A DNA stretch of 64,000 nt from NCBI GenBank assembly GCA_037043455.1, contig JAWPHD010011215.1, forward strand, positions 21,912 through 85,911. Direction: 5' to 3'. Positions 28,801 to 33,799 of this stretch are shown piece by piece. A program made the translations under genes and the position numbers. The number at the start of each line of letters is the position of its first letter. Position 1 is the stretch's first letter. Under the pieces are notes generated by a model that worked only from the letters and a program-made list of their open reading frames with translations, did not search any database and was not told the DNA's origin. The DNA comes from Cyrtodaria siliqua (Eukaryota; Mollusca; Bivalvia; Adapedonta; Hiatellidae).

Positions 28801-30887
28801 TGACCCTCTATGAAATCTACTGACTCACTATAGAATAATAGAGGGTCACCATGTGACCGCTCTAATCATATGAAATTCCTAGGATTTTGTGCGAGGTGCA
28901 ATAAATAGTGCATAGATGTAATGGTAAATAGATCACAAATGTATCATTTCCTGTCAAGTCGTAGACAGGTTTCATGACTTTTACCTCAGAAAAAAAAGGA
29001 AGTTATTACAAAAAGAGTAAACTCGGATACATGTACGTTATCCGTCTGCGATTCAGTCTGTAGTCCTATCAGTCGCTCAGCCACAATAGTGTAGGTGTTC
29101 TGCCACACTACATGTACGTACCTGGTTACCAGTCTGCGGTTCAGCCTGTAGTCCTATCAGTCGCTCAACCACAATAGTATAGGTGGTCTGCCACACTACA
29201 TGTACGTACCTGGTTATCAGTTTGCAGTTCAGTCTGTAGTCCTATCAGTCGCTCAACCACAATAGTGTACGTGTTCTGCCACACTACATGTACATACCAG
29301 GTTATCAGTCTGCGGTTTAGCCTGTAGTCCTATCAGTCGCTCAGCCACAATGGTAGAGGTGTTCTGCCACACTACATGTACATACCTGGTTATCAGTCTG
29401 TGGTTCAGCCTGTAGTCCTATCAGTCGCTCAGCCACAATGGTAGAGGTGTTCTGCCACACTACATGTACGTACCTGGTTATCAGTCTGCAGTTCGTCGCT
29501 CAGCCACAATGGTATAGGTGTTCTGCCACACTACATGTACGTATCTGGTTATCAGTCTGCGGTTCAGCCTGTAGTCCTATCAGTTGCTCAGCCACAATGG
29601 TATAGGTGTTCTGGCACACTACATGTACGTACCTGGTTATCAGTCTGCGGTTCAGCCTGTAGTCCTATCAGTCGCTCAGCCACAATAGTATAGGTGTTCT
29701 GCCACACTACATGTACGTACCTGGTTATCAGTCTGCGGTTCAGCCTGTAGTCCTATCAGTCGCTCAGCCACAATAGTATAGGTGTTCTGGCACACTACAT
29801 GTTCGTATCTGGTTATCAGTCTGCGGTTCAGCCTGTAGTCCTATCAGTCGCTCAGCCACAATGGTATAGGTGTTCTGGCACACTACATGTACGTACCTGG
29901 TTATCAGTCTGCGGTTCAGCCTGTAGTCCTATCAGTCGCTCAGCCACAATAGTATAGGTGTTCTGCCACACTACATGTACGTACCTGGTTATCAGTCTGC
30001 AGTTCAGCCTGTAGTCCTATCAGTCGCTCAGCCACAATGTTATAGGTGTTCTGCCACACGTGGTCCACCTGCTTCCTGCTACAGCTGCCAAAAGTTTCCG
30101 CAAGACACGCATCTCCTTGACTCTTACACTGATAAAACACAAACAGCGAACATGAGTAGTAAGTACTTAAAGTCAGAACTTAACAACTACTGCCCCTAAA
30201 CATAAATAGATCATATACTGACAAAAACTAAACAGGGTATGTTGAAAGCATGTAACAAGTAAAAAATATACAAATATGATACTGATAACAAAAGAACATC
30301 ATTCTCAAATGATAATTACATTATTTTAAGATCTGAAGGAAAATAGGACAAATGCCTTACTACTCACTTCCTCCACACCTCACGCGCAAAATGCAAATCA
30401 CCAGTGTTCCCACTGACTTTTTCATTTGAGGGTACATGTACCCCCTACTGTTAAATTTTGGGGGTACACTACAAATTTAGGGAGTACACTATGAATTTTT
30501 AAGATTTTTAAACCTTTCAACATATTTTATTTGCTACTGAAGGCATTACAATACACAGCACAGTGTAATATTCACGTTGACAACAGTTTTTTTGTTGTTG
30601 TATTTCTGTGCGTGCATGCACGTACGAGGTCAGTTTTCTGTGCGTGATTTTTTGTTTTCATGCGTGATTCACGCACATATGTGCGTGAATGGGAACACTG
30701 ATCACTTAAGATTTCCTGAGGAAGGCCCTTTTAGTAGATGAACCTAGTGTACATGTACATATTGAAGTACGTATGCTACATGTAGGTTTAATAGATCAAG
30801 TTGACAACTCACCTCTTTGACAAAAGTAATCAGGTCTTCTTCGCTGTTTTTGTCTATTACTGACAATAGCTCGTCCCTCTTCACCAT
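527..30887 (-). CDS. NCAPG2: Condensin-2 complex subunit G2 (CAP-G2), 5' half of the gene, 14 exons
   Basis: Coding exons in transcript order: 30813-30887, 29985-30128, 27586-27724, 23138-23301, 21639-21773, 20376-20470, 16842-16992, 11926-12018, 10488-10613, 9402-9581, 6708-6860, 5665-5782, 4407-4511, 527-612. All junctions are GT/AG, phases agree throughout, and the sum is 1764 nt (588 codons). The translation follows vertebrate CAP-G2 (about 1,140 residues, from memory) almost without gaps; diagnostic pieces are EIYFRAW, EVRESVIK followed by GITLLLDN, and PMEHLLARLE. Established role: HEAT-repeat subunit that joins CAP-D3 and CAP-H2 on SMC2/SMC4 to form condensin II, acting in the nucleus in mitotic chromosome compaction. 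The C-terminal half lies left of position 1. Introns are long and rich in arrays that copy exon edges. The assignment is by remembered family sequence, but the continuous phase-correct match makes it very safe. Confidence 0.96.
830..1760. repeat. Tandem ~150-bp repeat, about six diverged units
   Basis: GGGGCATAACTCTGGAATTA variants recur near 921, 1069, 1226, 1343, 1500 and 1660, each followed by a CAATTTGACCAAGT stretch. This type is common in bivalve DNA. It lies in intron 13. Positions 613-830 hold nothing recognisable. Confidence 0.8.
2215..2345. repeat. SINE-head remnant with a ~42-bp direct duplication
   Basis: GAACCCATGATCTCCGAATT resembles the B-box side of the tRNA-like head seen at 6605-6680 (minus sense). 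The following segment with CCGCAGACAGAAATAAGTGG occurs twice in tandem. 1760-2215 holds only low-complexity and A-rich sequence. Confidence 0.5.
2385..4200. repeat. Tandem ~320-bp repeat array ending in GACGGACAGACGG
   Basis: About 5.5 units, marked by GAAGTAGTCGCTACAAACTT near 2404, 2716, 3037, 3358, 3678 and 3998. Internal blocks such as GGCCATCTTGAATTTCTGG recur in every unit. The last unit runs into an ACAGACGGACAGACGGACG tail and then T-rich sequence, so the array is probably carried by or derived from a nonautonomous element. It fills most of intron 13. Confidence 0.88.
4407..4511 (-). CDS. NCAPG2: NCAPG2 exon 13
   Basis: 105 nt, phase 1-1, acceptor ATTATCAG|GT, donor ACCG|GTAAGT. It encodes QLERCIALIQENPGAARQFF, matching CERCVTLVQMNHAAARRFY. 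Confidence 0.93.
5030..5275. repeat. Dispersed GACCTTGACC repeat (copy 1 of 3)
   Basis: Starts AACAAGAATTGTCACCAATA and ends GGGGGCATAAAT after a degenerate ACGGATGGACAG stretch. It contains TTTGACCTCTGACC, AGTGTGACCTTGACC and GTTATGGCCGAGACATG. Related copies are at 24090-24420 and 58505-58895. Confidence 0.75.
5302..5360. repeat. Short inverted repeat (hairpin)
   Basis: CTGATCATATCCAGTTTATC and its near-perfect reverse complement GATAAACTGGATACGATCAG flank a short loop; the stem is about 23 bp. Probably a foldback remnant. Confidence 0.7.
5665..5782 (-). CDS. NCAPG2: NCAPG2 exon 12
   Basis: 118 nt, phase 0 to 1, acceptor ACGTTGTAG|TAC, donor GCCA|GTATGT. It encodes VVPMEHLLARLEVDTDPVNR and KLIFGSFVPL, colinear with CPMEHILVRLETDSRPVSR of vertebrate CAP-G2. 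Confidence 0.95.
5807..5968. mobile_element. Foldback MITE, family A, full copy
   Basis: Terminal arms TATTCCAATAAAACATAC and GTATGTTTTAATGGAATA, continuing inward as GGACCCCAGGAAGG and CCTTCCTGGGGTCCC. About 160 bp. A second full copy lies at 20165-20325 and a half copy at 17845-17905, all in introns of NCAPG2. Confidence 0.85.
6185..6370 (-). mobile_element. SINE with tRNA-like head
   Basis: On the minus strand a head with A-box-like GGTCCAGTGGTAGAGCG and B-box-like GTCGTGGGTTCGATCCTCG is followed by a body containing AGTACTGGTTCTACCCAGGA. The same body motif marks other SINEs in this window (39,785, 54,350). It is not called a tRNA gene because the arms do not pair well and a SINE body follows. 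Confidence 0.7.
6500..6680 (-). mobile_element. Second SINE with tRNA-like head
   Basis: Minus-strand head GGGGCCGCGTTGACCCAGTG followed by GATCACGGGTTGGA (B box). The body on the other side contains GTCGGATGGGGGACGC. A related head remnant lies at 2215-2260. Confidence 0.55.
6708..6860 (-). CDS. NCAPG2: NCAPG2 exon 11
   Basis: 153 nt (51 codons), phase 0-0, acceptor GTTTCAG|GGT, donor ATTAAG|GTAACT. It contains LPEIRNSFHDVSERVRIAML, matching LPALRYSLHDNSEKVRVAFV of the vertebrate protein. The first 28 nt and 24 nt of upstream intron form the 52-bp array upstream. Confidence 0.95.
6828..7585 (-). repeat. 52-bp array made of exon 11 acceptor plus exon 5' edge
   Basis: About 12-13 units, the one nearest the gene being exon 11 itself. 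Each unit (minus strand) holds about 24 nt of intron ending in TTTCAG and then GGTATCACCTTGTTGCTAGA of the exon. Units near the exon are almost identical at a 52-bp period; those beyond 7,050 are 50-70 bp and diverged. Every unit therefore carries a candidate 3' splice site. Confidence 0.93.
7586..7977. other. Central part of intron 10, no repeat seen
   Basis: Roughly 390 bp with a T-rich run near 7,845-7,865. This is the only part of intron 10 not made of exon-edge arrays. Confidence 0.6.
7978..9410 (-). repeat. 37-bp array made of exon 10 3' edge plus its donor
   Basis: About 38 units. On the minus strand each reads approximately GAGGTCAGGGAGAGTGTAAT, CAAG, then GTCAGTAGGAGCA. The first part is the last eight codons of exon 10 (EVRESVIK) and the second is the start of intron 10, including the donor. 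Some units lack a few bases and a few carry TGTTTGACC variants. Because 37 is not a multiple of 3 and GTCAGTAG contains TAG in one frame, read-through meets a stop within about three units. Confidence 0.95.
9402..9581 (-). CDS. NCAPG2: NCAPG2 exon 10
   Basis: 180 nt (60 codons), phase 0-0, acceptor CATACAG|GAA, donor ATCAAG|GTCAGT. It encodes the DPFPNIRS and SSAEVRESVIK HEAT segment. Both edges have seeded repeats: a 77-bp copy of the 5' edge upstream and a 1.4-kb 37-bp array of the 3' edge downstream. The donor used here is the first of dozens; it is the only one that continues the family alignment into exon 11. Confidence 0.95.
9582..9690 (-). repeat. 77-bp duplication of the exon 10 acceptor side
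   Basis: The block from CACAGATAT at 9537 through the acceptor at 9582-9590 recurs at 9614 onward: diverged exon edge (GGATGTTCGGGAATG), acceptor changed from TACAG|G to TACAAG, and the same upstream intron bases (TAAGTGAATGTTTTACC). The copy looks decayed. Confidence 0.8.
9970..10265 (+). mobile_element. SINE, body family with GTTAAAGAACCACAGGAATC
   Basis: A tRNA-like head remnant (GGTGGCCCAGTGCGTTAAAG) precedes a body with GGGACGTAATCTGGGCGGTC and CATGTTAAAGAACCACAGGA. Copies of the same body are at 36,770-36,975 and, decayed, at 53,790-53,905. Confidence 0.65.
10488..10613 (-). CDS. NCAPG2: NCAPG2 exon 9
   Basis: 126 nt (42 codons), phase 0-0, acceptor TTTTTACAG|GTA, donor CAG|GTATTG. 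It contains NSQVRAYTAVLFFDVFP and LLQKQFDLIQ, a HEAT repeat that is nearly residue-for-residue colinear with vertebrate CAP-G2 (NSEVRSNAALLFVEAFP). Confidence 0.96.
10855..10965. repeat. Direct duplication of ~65 bp
   Basis: Two near-identical copies of a segment with ATTTCCTGCATTTTAGTGCA and TTTCCCTGAC, in intron 8. 10,966-11,575 holds no gene-like signal; the small open frames there have no conserved features. Confidence 0.75.
11575..11982 (-). repeat. ~113-bp array made of exon 8 3' half plus its donor
   Basis: Four units counting exon 8. Units (111-115 bp) contain the exon part encoding GVDEMLCRLYEPIMWRSLR and about 55 nt of intron with CATGGAAACTG. The unit next to the exon keeps an intact frame and the donor CTAAGG|GTACGT with one R-to-W change; the next has donor GGCACG (lost); the last has CTTAAG|GTAGGT. 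Confidence 0.92.
11926..12018 (-). CDS. NCAPG2: NCAPG2 exon 8
   Basis: 93 nt (31 codons), phase 0-0, acceptor GCTTGTAG|TTG, donor CTAAGG|GTACGT. It encodes YFHKQKK and GVDEMLCRLYEPIMW, matching the YFHHQKK and RLYKPILWRGL segment. The 3' half of the exon is repeated downstream with its donor. Confidence 0.95.
12062..12314. mobile_element. Foldback MITE, family B, two tandem copies
   Basis: TTGAATTTATT(A)AAC/T and AATAAATTCAA arms enclose GAGTTGGATATATTGATATG and ACGTGAGGCTGTAC twice. A compact, nearly perfect palindromic relative is at 40,195-40,315. Confidence 0.75.
12420..12520. repeat. Dispersed repeat shared with 53,690-53,790
   Basis: GGTTACGGAAATCGACGAAG followed by CAATTCCAATGCACACC resembles GGTGACGGAAATCGACGAGG followed by CAGTTCCGGTTGCACC at 53,745. 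12,520-13,085 shows nothing recognisable. Confidence 0.55.
13085..14975 (+). mobile_element. Nonautonomous repeat element, ~1.9 kb, with internal tandem units
   Basis: Opens AACAAGAGGCCCAAGAGGGC and closes with GCCGCCGCCGCCGAAAAGCA, ATGTCTCTTTT and GGCGAGACAAAAAC, ends I know from many bivalve sequences. Inside are (AT)n and A-rich tracts (13,700-13,830), CAAGGGCCATAACTC units (shared with 45,600-45,990), and four ~175-bp units at 14,215-14,900 with TTATCTGCCCTTTGCTTGGA and GTCACGTTGCGATGTACCAC. No transposase is visible. Confidence 0.7.
15236..16379. mobile_element. ~1.14-kb element with short inverted ends
   Basis: TATACCTGGGCTCTTCATT at the left and AATGAAGAGCCCAGTATA at the right are inverted copies. 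The flanking interior on both sides is rich in TTAGCCATTTTGGC or TTTCGCCAATTTGGC motifs. No open frame with a recognisable domain; it contains an (AATC)n tract at 15,664-15,690. Confidence 0.5.
16768..16841 (-). repeat. 74-bp copy of exon 7 3' edge with its donor
   Basis: 68 nt of exon (from CGTGTATACAGG to CTCAGAAAG) and the intron start GTAAGA are duplicated once. The copy keeps an open frame (CIQELMCTAVHGQAVLAPAL) and ends AGAAAA|GTAAGG, still a usable donor sequence. Confidence 0.93.
16842..16992 (-). CDS. NCAPG2: NCAPG2 exon 7
   Basis: 151 nt, phase 2 to 0, acceptor GGTGTTAG|G, donor AAAG|GTAAGA. It contains YGEIYFRAWQ and CIQDLMCHAV, matching the conserved AEIYFRAW and CIQDFMFH of CAP-G2. 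The last 68 nt plus the first 6 intron bases are duplicated immediately downstream (16768-16841). Confidence 0.95.
17000..17840. other. Intron 6, 3' part: nothing recognised
   Basis: AT-rich sequence without convincing repeats or exons. 17,845-17,905 is a half copy of MITE family A (AAAAGTGCCTTACTGGGGTC, then TTTTAATGGAATA). Confidence 0.5.
18165..18362. repeat. Dispersed repeat, inverted partner at 19,965-20,090
   Basis: AAAATCGGATGACAAACAAA with AAGATATGACAATT and GGGAGCCGCCATTT match, in reverse complement, TTTGTCATCCGATTTTGAT and AAATGGCGGCTCTCATAT in the right-hand copy. Both lie in intron 6. Confidence 0.7.
18605..19040. repeat. 54-bp minisatellite, eight units
   Basis: Units contain GAAGCTGATGAGGAACACCT, AGTTTAAACTTTACACCCG and TCCCATTTCTAGG, with very few differences. 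Because 54 is a multiple of 3 both strands stay open over 400 nt; this is a by-product of period, not a gene. It lies inside intron 6. Confidence 0.95.
20165..20325. mobile_element. Foldback MITE, family A, second copy
   Basis: CATGTATGGGACCTCAGGAA at one end and CTGAGGTCTCAGGTACAT with TTTTAATGGAATAG at the other; the interior ACAGATGCAAAATTAAGTT matches the copy at 5,807. Confidence 0.8.
20376..20470 (-). CDS. NCAPG2: NCAPG2 exon 6
   Basis: 95 nt, phase 0 to 2, acceptor TTTAACAG|GGA, donor CCCAG|GTATGT. It encodes GIKFLGFVFSVN and MIKNHLLSVP, continuing the family alignment without a gap. Confidence 0.92.
21190..21410. repeat. Dispersed repeat, inverted partner at 58,910-59,105
   Basis: AAATTATTTTGACATCATG with GCGTTTGCAAAAG and GGGAGGTAATTTAAGATTAT are the reverse complement of the 58,910-59,105 block. 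The open frame here is a chance product of the repeat. Confidence 0.7.
21639..21773 (-). CDS. NCAPG2: NCAPG2 exon 5
   Basis: 135 nt (45 codons), phase 0-0, acceptor ATTTTACAG|ATA, donor GAG|GTGAGA. It encodes ADVKRVWSLHEVV and LLQRCFISPQYMQQDE, colinear with the ADVCRLWRIH and LLECFININY region of the family. Its first 65 nt with 24 nt of upstream intron are tandemly repeated upstream. Confidence 0.94.
21709..22235 (-). repeat. 89-bp array made of exon 5 acceptor plus exon 5' edge
   Basis: Six units counting exon 5. Each holds 24 nt of intron (CTGGTTCTATGTACTATTTT, ACAG) and the first 65 nt of exon 5 (ATAGCAGACGTGAAGCGAGT and on). Acceptors are kept in nearly all units; exon parts carry a few substitutions. 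89 is not a multiple of 3. Confidence 0.95.
22240..23130. other. Intron 4, 5' part: nothing recognised
   Basis: Contains an A-rich run near 23,020-23,035 and an AAAGTTTTTAACATACAGACAG stretch; open frames of up to 119 codons have no domain or codon pattern that suggests a gene. Confidence 0.5.
23138..23301 (-). CDS. NCAPG2: NCAPG2 exon 4
   Basis: 164 nt, phase 1 to 0, acceptor ACTTCTAG|AC, donor CTG|GTATAC. It contains FEEWWKKKL and YLLERSLDLQ, matching the TWWEKGL and LLRRSLE parts of vertebrate CAP-G2. Confidence 0.92.
24085..24420 (-). repeat. Dispersed GACCTTGACC repeat (copy 2), two partial units
   Basis: Two tandem blocks with ACTGACATGATTCTTGCAC, GACACACCTTCTCATTG or a variant, and AACATTTGTGTGAAGTTTGA. 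Same family as 5,030 and 58,505. 23,302-24,085 shows nothing clear. Confidence 0.7.
24420..25345. repeat. Dispersed repeats with two ~180-bp units and GACCCTA/CTACC ends
   Basis: 24,420-24,850 has two units with TATTTCTCCAACACCAGAAG or a variant and CTTGACCTAC. 24,850-25,345 starts GACCGACCCTATTTTTAAGG and ends AGGTAGGTAGGTAAAAC; a relative lies at 27,760-27,990 (TTTTATGCAAAAGAAG, then CCCTACCTACCCG). Confidence 0.55.
25371..27497. mobile_element. 2.1-kb TIR transposon, nonautonomous, with target-site duplication
   Basis: Left end CATGGATTTATATGTACACT and right end AGTGTATATAAATCCATG are inverted repeats of about 33 bp (both continue through GGATTTGAAAC). The 7-bp TTAATGA flanks both sides (25,364-25,370 and 27,498-27,504). 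Inside are three ~205-bp units at 25,710-26,300 (GTTTTCGCCATTTGCGGC) and three ~200-bp units at 26,735-27,330 (GTCACTGTCGCAGTTTCAC). No transposase frame is seen. It lies in intron 3, about 90 bp from exon 3. Confidence 0.85.
27586..27724 (-). CDS. NCAPG2: NCAPG2 exon 3
   Basis: 139 nt, phase 0 to 1, acceptor GTAAAG|GAG, donor CAAG|GTATGG. It encodes a hydrophobic helix pair (CLVAMVIAMMSQ, then AMLQTAYLMQ) typical of a HEAT-type subunit and joins in frame to exon 4. Confidence 0.9.
27760..27990. repeat. Dispersed repeat related to 24,850-25,345
   Basis: GGGTCAACACGTAACGTTTT, ATGCAAAAGAAG and a terminal CCCTACCTACCCG. Confidence 0.45.
28370..28570. mobile_element. Foldback element with GGGGACGAGG/CCGAGTCCCC core
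   Basis: Arms TTATTGGGTTTGTTACTGACC and its inverse near 28,545-28,565 enclose a second palindrome, ACAGAAATATGTGGGGTCAG and its inverse, around the core GGACGAGGCAATAGCCGAGT. The whole 200 bp could fold into one hairpin. 28,570-28,990 holds AT-rich sequence with a GCGAGGTGCAATAAA motif mirroring TTATTGCATCGAGCACC. Confidence 0.7.
29031..30072 (-). repeat. 88-bp array made of exon 2 3' edge plus its donor
   Basis: Twelve units counting exon 2. Each holds the last 75 nt of exon 2 (25 codons, VWQNTYN... to TDNQ) and 13 nt of intron, GTACGTACATGTA. Most units keep CAG|GTACGT or CAG|GTATGT. One unit near 29,480 lacks about 15 nt. 88 is not a multiple of 3, and joining units in frame runs into TAA soon after the junction. 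Confidence 0.95.
29985..30128 (-). CDS. NCAPG2: NCAPG2 exon 2
   Basis: 48 codons, phase 0-0, acceptor TTATCAG|TGT, donor CAG|GTACGT. It contains the KQVDHVWQ stretch that lines up with the KQKEELWQ region of vertebrate CAP-G2. The last 75 nt plus 13 nt of intron are the seed of the 88-bp tandem array downstream. Confidence 0.92.
30400..30706. mobile_element. MITE with AGTGTTCCCA ends
   Basis: CAGTGTTCCCACTGAC at left and GTGAATGGGAACACTG at right are inverted copies about 300 bp apart. The right part holds palindromic GTGCGTGCATGCACGTAC and ATTCACGCACATATGTGCG. It lies in intron 1. Confidence 0.65.
30813..30887 (-). CDS. NCAPG2: NCAPG2 coding exon 1 (start codon)
   Basis: 25 codons starting MVKRDELLSVIDKN and ending FVKE, with donor GAG|GTGAGT, phase 0. 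The start was chosen because CAP-G2 proteins begin with a short M-x-KR-E-x-L type segment at exactly this point. Fifteen bases upstream is CTGCAG|G, a possible acceptor, so a noncoding 5' exon may exist further right; its pyrimidine tract is weak. Confidence 0.88.
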
Positions 30888-31103
30888 TCTGAATCGAGGG
30901 GCCTGCAGTACAACATTATTTTTTTTTGAGATTGAGAATTTTTTAAACAATTTTGGAAAAAATACACTATTTTGCATTGGGAACGGGTCGTTTTTCTGCC
31001 CCGTGGGACACCTAGAAAAAGCCCTGTTTCCCAAAAGGAGAATCTCTCACTGGTATGGCAGGATAGGAGTGCACTGTCTCACTCTGTCAAGTGCATTCCT
31101 GTT

Positions 31104-32146
31104 TCTGTGTAGTTTGAACCTGGTGTGCATTGCTTCGAAGGGGTATAACACCCACTCCCGCACCCCGCACTGTCTACTGAAATAACTGTTACCGGTATTT
31201 GTTGATTATTTTTATACATTGACATTATAACAATGTATTGTTAGAAAATATCTGCTTGCTTAAATACATGCAATGGCAAAATAATTCACAAAATTTATCG
31301 TTCTCAAAGAGTATAAAACCCACTCCCATACCGTACCGAACCCCTAAAATCCGAACCCCTAACTCTCGGTATATATGAAAGTGTAAACCCAAATATCAAG
31401 GGACCATTTTCAGATAAACATACTTACATTCTCACTATAAAACTTATTTCCAAACAAATTTCTTTAATTGGAAGGTGAAAAACATGATTTTATGTGGGTT
31501 GTGAATTTCCGAACCCCTACTTCATGCAACTTACACATTCGTGAAAATCGCAAAGAATATTTTCATATTTTTATTTTTTAGGAATAACATATATATACAT
31601 GCTGATAGTAATTGCACACACACACACACACACACAATTAAATGTACTCATAGCAGATATGAGATCTTTCAGTATTTTCCGTGATAATTACTTTCAAAAA
31701 ATAAAGTCAAAATGTAAAACAAAAAAACAAAAAATACTTAAATAAAAGAAATCTTTACATTAACCTTACAAAATAAGTTGTTTTTTGTTTTGATTTTTTA
31801 AGCTAATAAAATTAGATACATGAAAAAATATTAATTCAGAGAAAAGAATCCCAACACCGATACAGTGCCAGTGGGTTTTATATTTATACCCTTTGAGAAT
31901 GATAAAATGTGAATTATTTTGCTAGTGCATGTATTTTTTCTTAACAATATATTGTTAAAAAATATCAATATCAATGTATAAAAACTAAAATAATCAACAA
32001 ATAACAGTTATTTTACTAAGTAAATAGTGTTATCATTTTTGTAGACAGTGCGGGTTTCCGGAGTGGGTTTTATACCCCTTCCATTGCTTCTCTTTTTTCG
32101 TGTAATTTCAAGAGAAGCAATGCACACCAGGTTCAAACTACACAGA
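31104..32146. mobile_element. 1.04-kb foldback element with ~230-290-bp inverted arms
   Basis: Left arm 31,104-31,340 starts TCTGTGTAGTTTGAACCTGG; right arm about 31,850-32,146 ends CCAGGTTCAAACTACACAGA. Matching inner blocks include GTGTGCATTGCTTC, AACAATGTATTGTTA against AACAATATATTGTTA, and TCTCAAAGAGTATAAAACCC against a diverged inverse. The centre is A/T-rich with a short (CA)n. No open frame. It lies about 200 bp upstream of the NCAPG2 start codon. Confidence 0.85.
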
Positions 32147-32838
32147 TCTATACAGAGCATTGGGGAGTATTAAAAGGATCACTATGGTTAAAAGCGTAAA
32201 TTTAAAAACTAAATGAAACTTTTAAAACAGTTTCTTAATACTGGATTCTGCTCTCTCAGCAATATGTTAACCACAATTAGTATGTACTATGCCTTATACT
32301 TGTGTTAGTTTTAAACAGCTGAAAATCTGCCATTTTGCCTGTTTACGGAATCAATGTCCCTAAAAGTTTAAAACTCCAGATCATGGATCTTTTGATGATC
32401 AGGCCTGAGCATTTTACAAAAAAATGTATTAAAAAAAACATTTGTTCATTTTTTATTTCATTTAAAAAAACACATCCTTCAGGCAGTAATGGATCACTTT
32501 TCTTGATAGGTGCTACACTAAGTGGGTTATTACTCAAGGAACTTGCACTAATGTATAGTTATATCCTTATATGATCAATCTTCAAATATGGAATGTTTCA
32601 TAAATAAAACAAAGGCATTCAAGCTGAATAAATGAAATGTAAACATAAACTGATTCACTAATACCGATGATCGCCTACTACCGAAAGCACTGTATAGGAA
32701 TGTCGCCGATGCTCTAAGAAGTAGTCGCTGTGGCGGTGATATGATACCAATGATAGTGTTGCCTCATATCCTACATTCGCTACTTGTGTGTTTTATAATA
32801 TCCTCTAATAGGCTCTATGGGGCCAGGATCTCTTCTCC

Positions 32839-33790
32839 ATACATGTGATATCTCCCGCCGGGAGCTAATTTCTCCCGGAATTTCATGGGATCTCCCGGCC
32901 TCCCGCCGGGAGCTCCATTTCTCCCGGTATTTTCCGCCGAGTTACAAAATTTCGCTATTTGCGAATCCTTTTGGGTAATTGCTATGATTTATGGGATCAA
33001 GACCGAGTTTTCCAAATGATCTAGAATAAACACTGCCGTCTTATCTATATCTGTGAAAACATTGCCCCTGGGCGGGTAATTAAAAGGATTAGCATGTCAG
33101 GTAATTGGTTAATTGTGTGAAAATAATGATTGGATTGTTTGTTTATGACCCGTGGCGGCGATACCTGTAATGTCCATGGGAGGTTGATTATGATAGGATT
33201 AAGGAATACACCGACTGTAAGTGGGGTGGTAATTAGCGAATTCGGCATCGATTGATATTTGGTATATAATATTGATGAGTGCCAAGTTTAATAATGTGAA
33301 CAATTGTGTAGACTTTCAACCGACAAAGGTGATGCTGGCAGCAGCCAAATCTTGTTGTAATTAGTGGTTAAAAAGTGGACAGAGTCTCAAGATATATACC
33401 CTAGCAGATTTAAATGATGTTATTTTATGGTATGTTTATGAAAGCAGATTAATGATCATCATTAACTAAAAGGTGATGCTGACAGCAGCCAAGTCTTGTT
33501 GTAATTAGTGGTTAAAAAGTGGACAGAGTCTATATAAAGTGTTTAATTACATGCTATACTTGATTATATGCTATGCTAACATGAAATAAACAGTATTCAA
33601 CTATTGTATGTATAAAATATCATGTTTTATGCTGATTTACCCCCTTTATTAAGGTTTATATCAGAAAAAAATATACGGGTACGCGTTAAAAATTTGAGTA
33701 TAAAAACCTCCCTGAATTTTGTCAAATCTCCCTGAAAAAAAAGTCAAATCTCCCTGGTAACCCTCCTGAAAATATCACATGTATGCTTCT
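32839..33790. mobile_element. Probable nonautonomous element with ATACATGTGATAT ends
   Basis: CATACATGTGATATCTCCCG at left and GAAAATATCACATGTATGC at right are inverted. The left part has GC-rich TCTCCCGCCGGGAGCT twice; the right part has CTCCCTGAAAA runs. Inside, a ~70-bp block with GGTGATGCTGGCAGCAGCCA occurs twice (33,328 and 33,473). Confidence 0.5.
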
Positions 33791-33799
33791 CGGTGATAT

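Noticed and set aside
30888..31034. N-terminal extension of NCAPG2 upstream of MVKRDELL
   Set aside because: The frame is open but the family starts at this methionine, and the upstream sequence is A/T-rich with a possible AG acceptor between.
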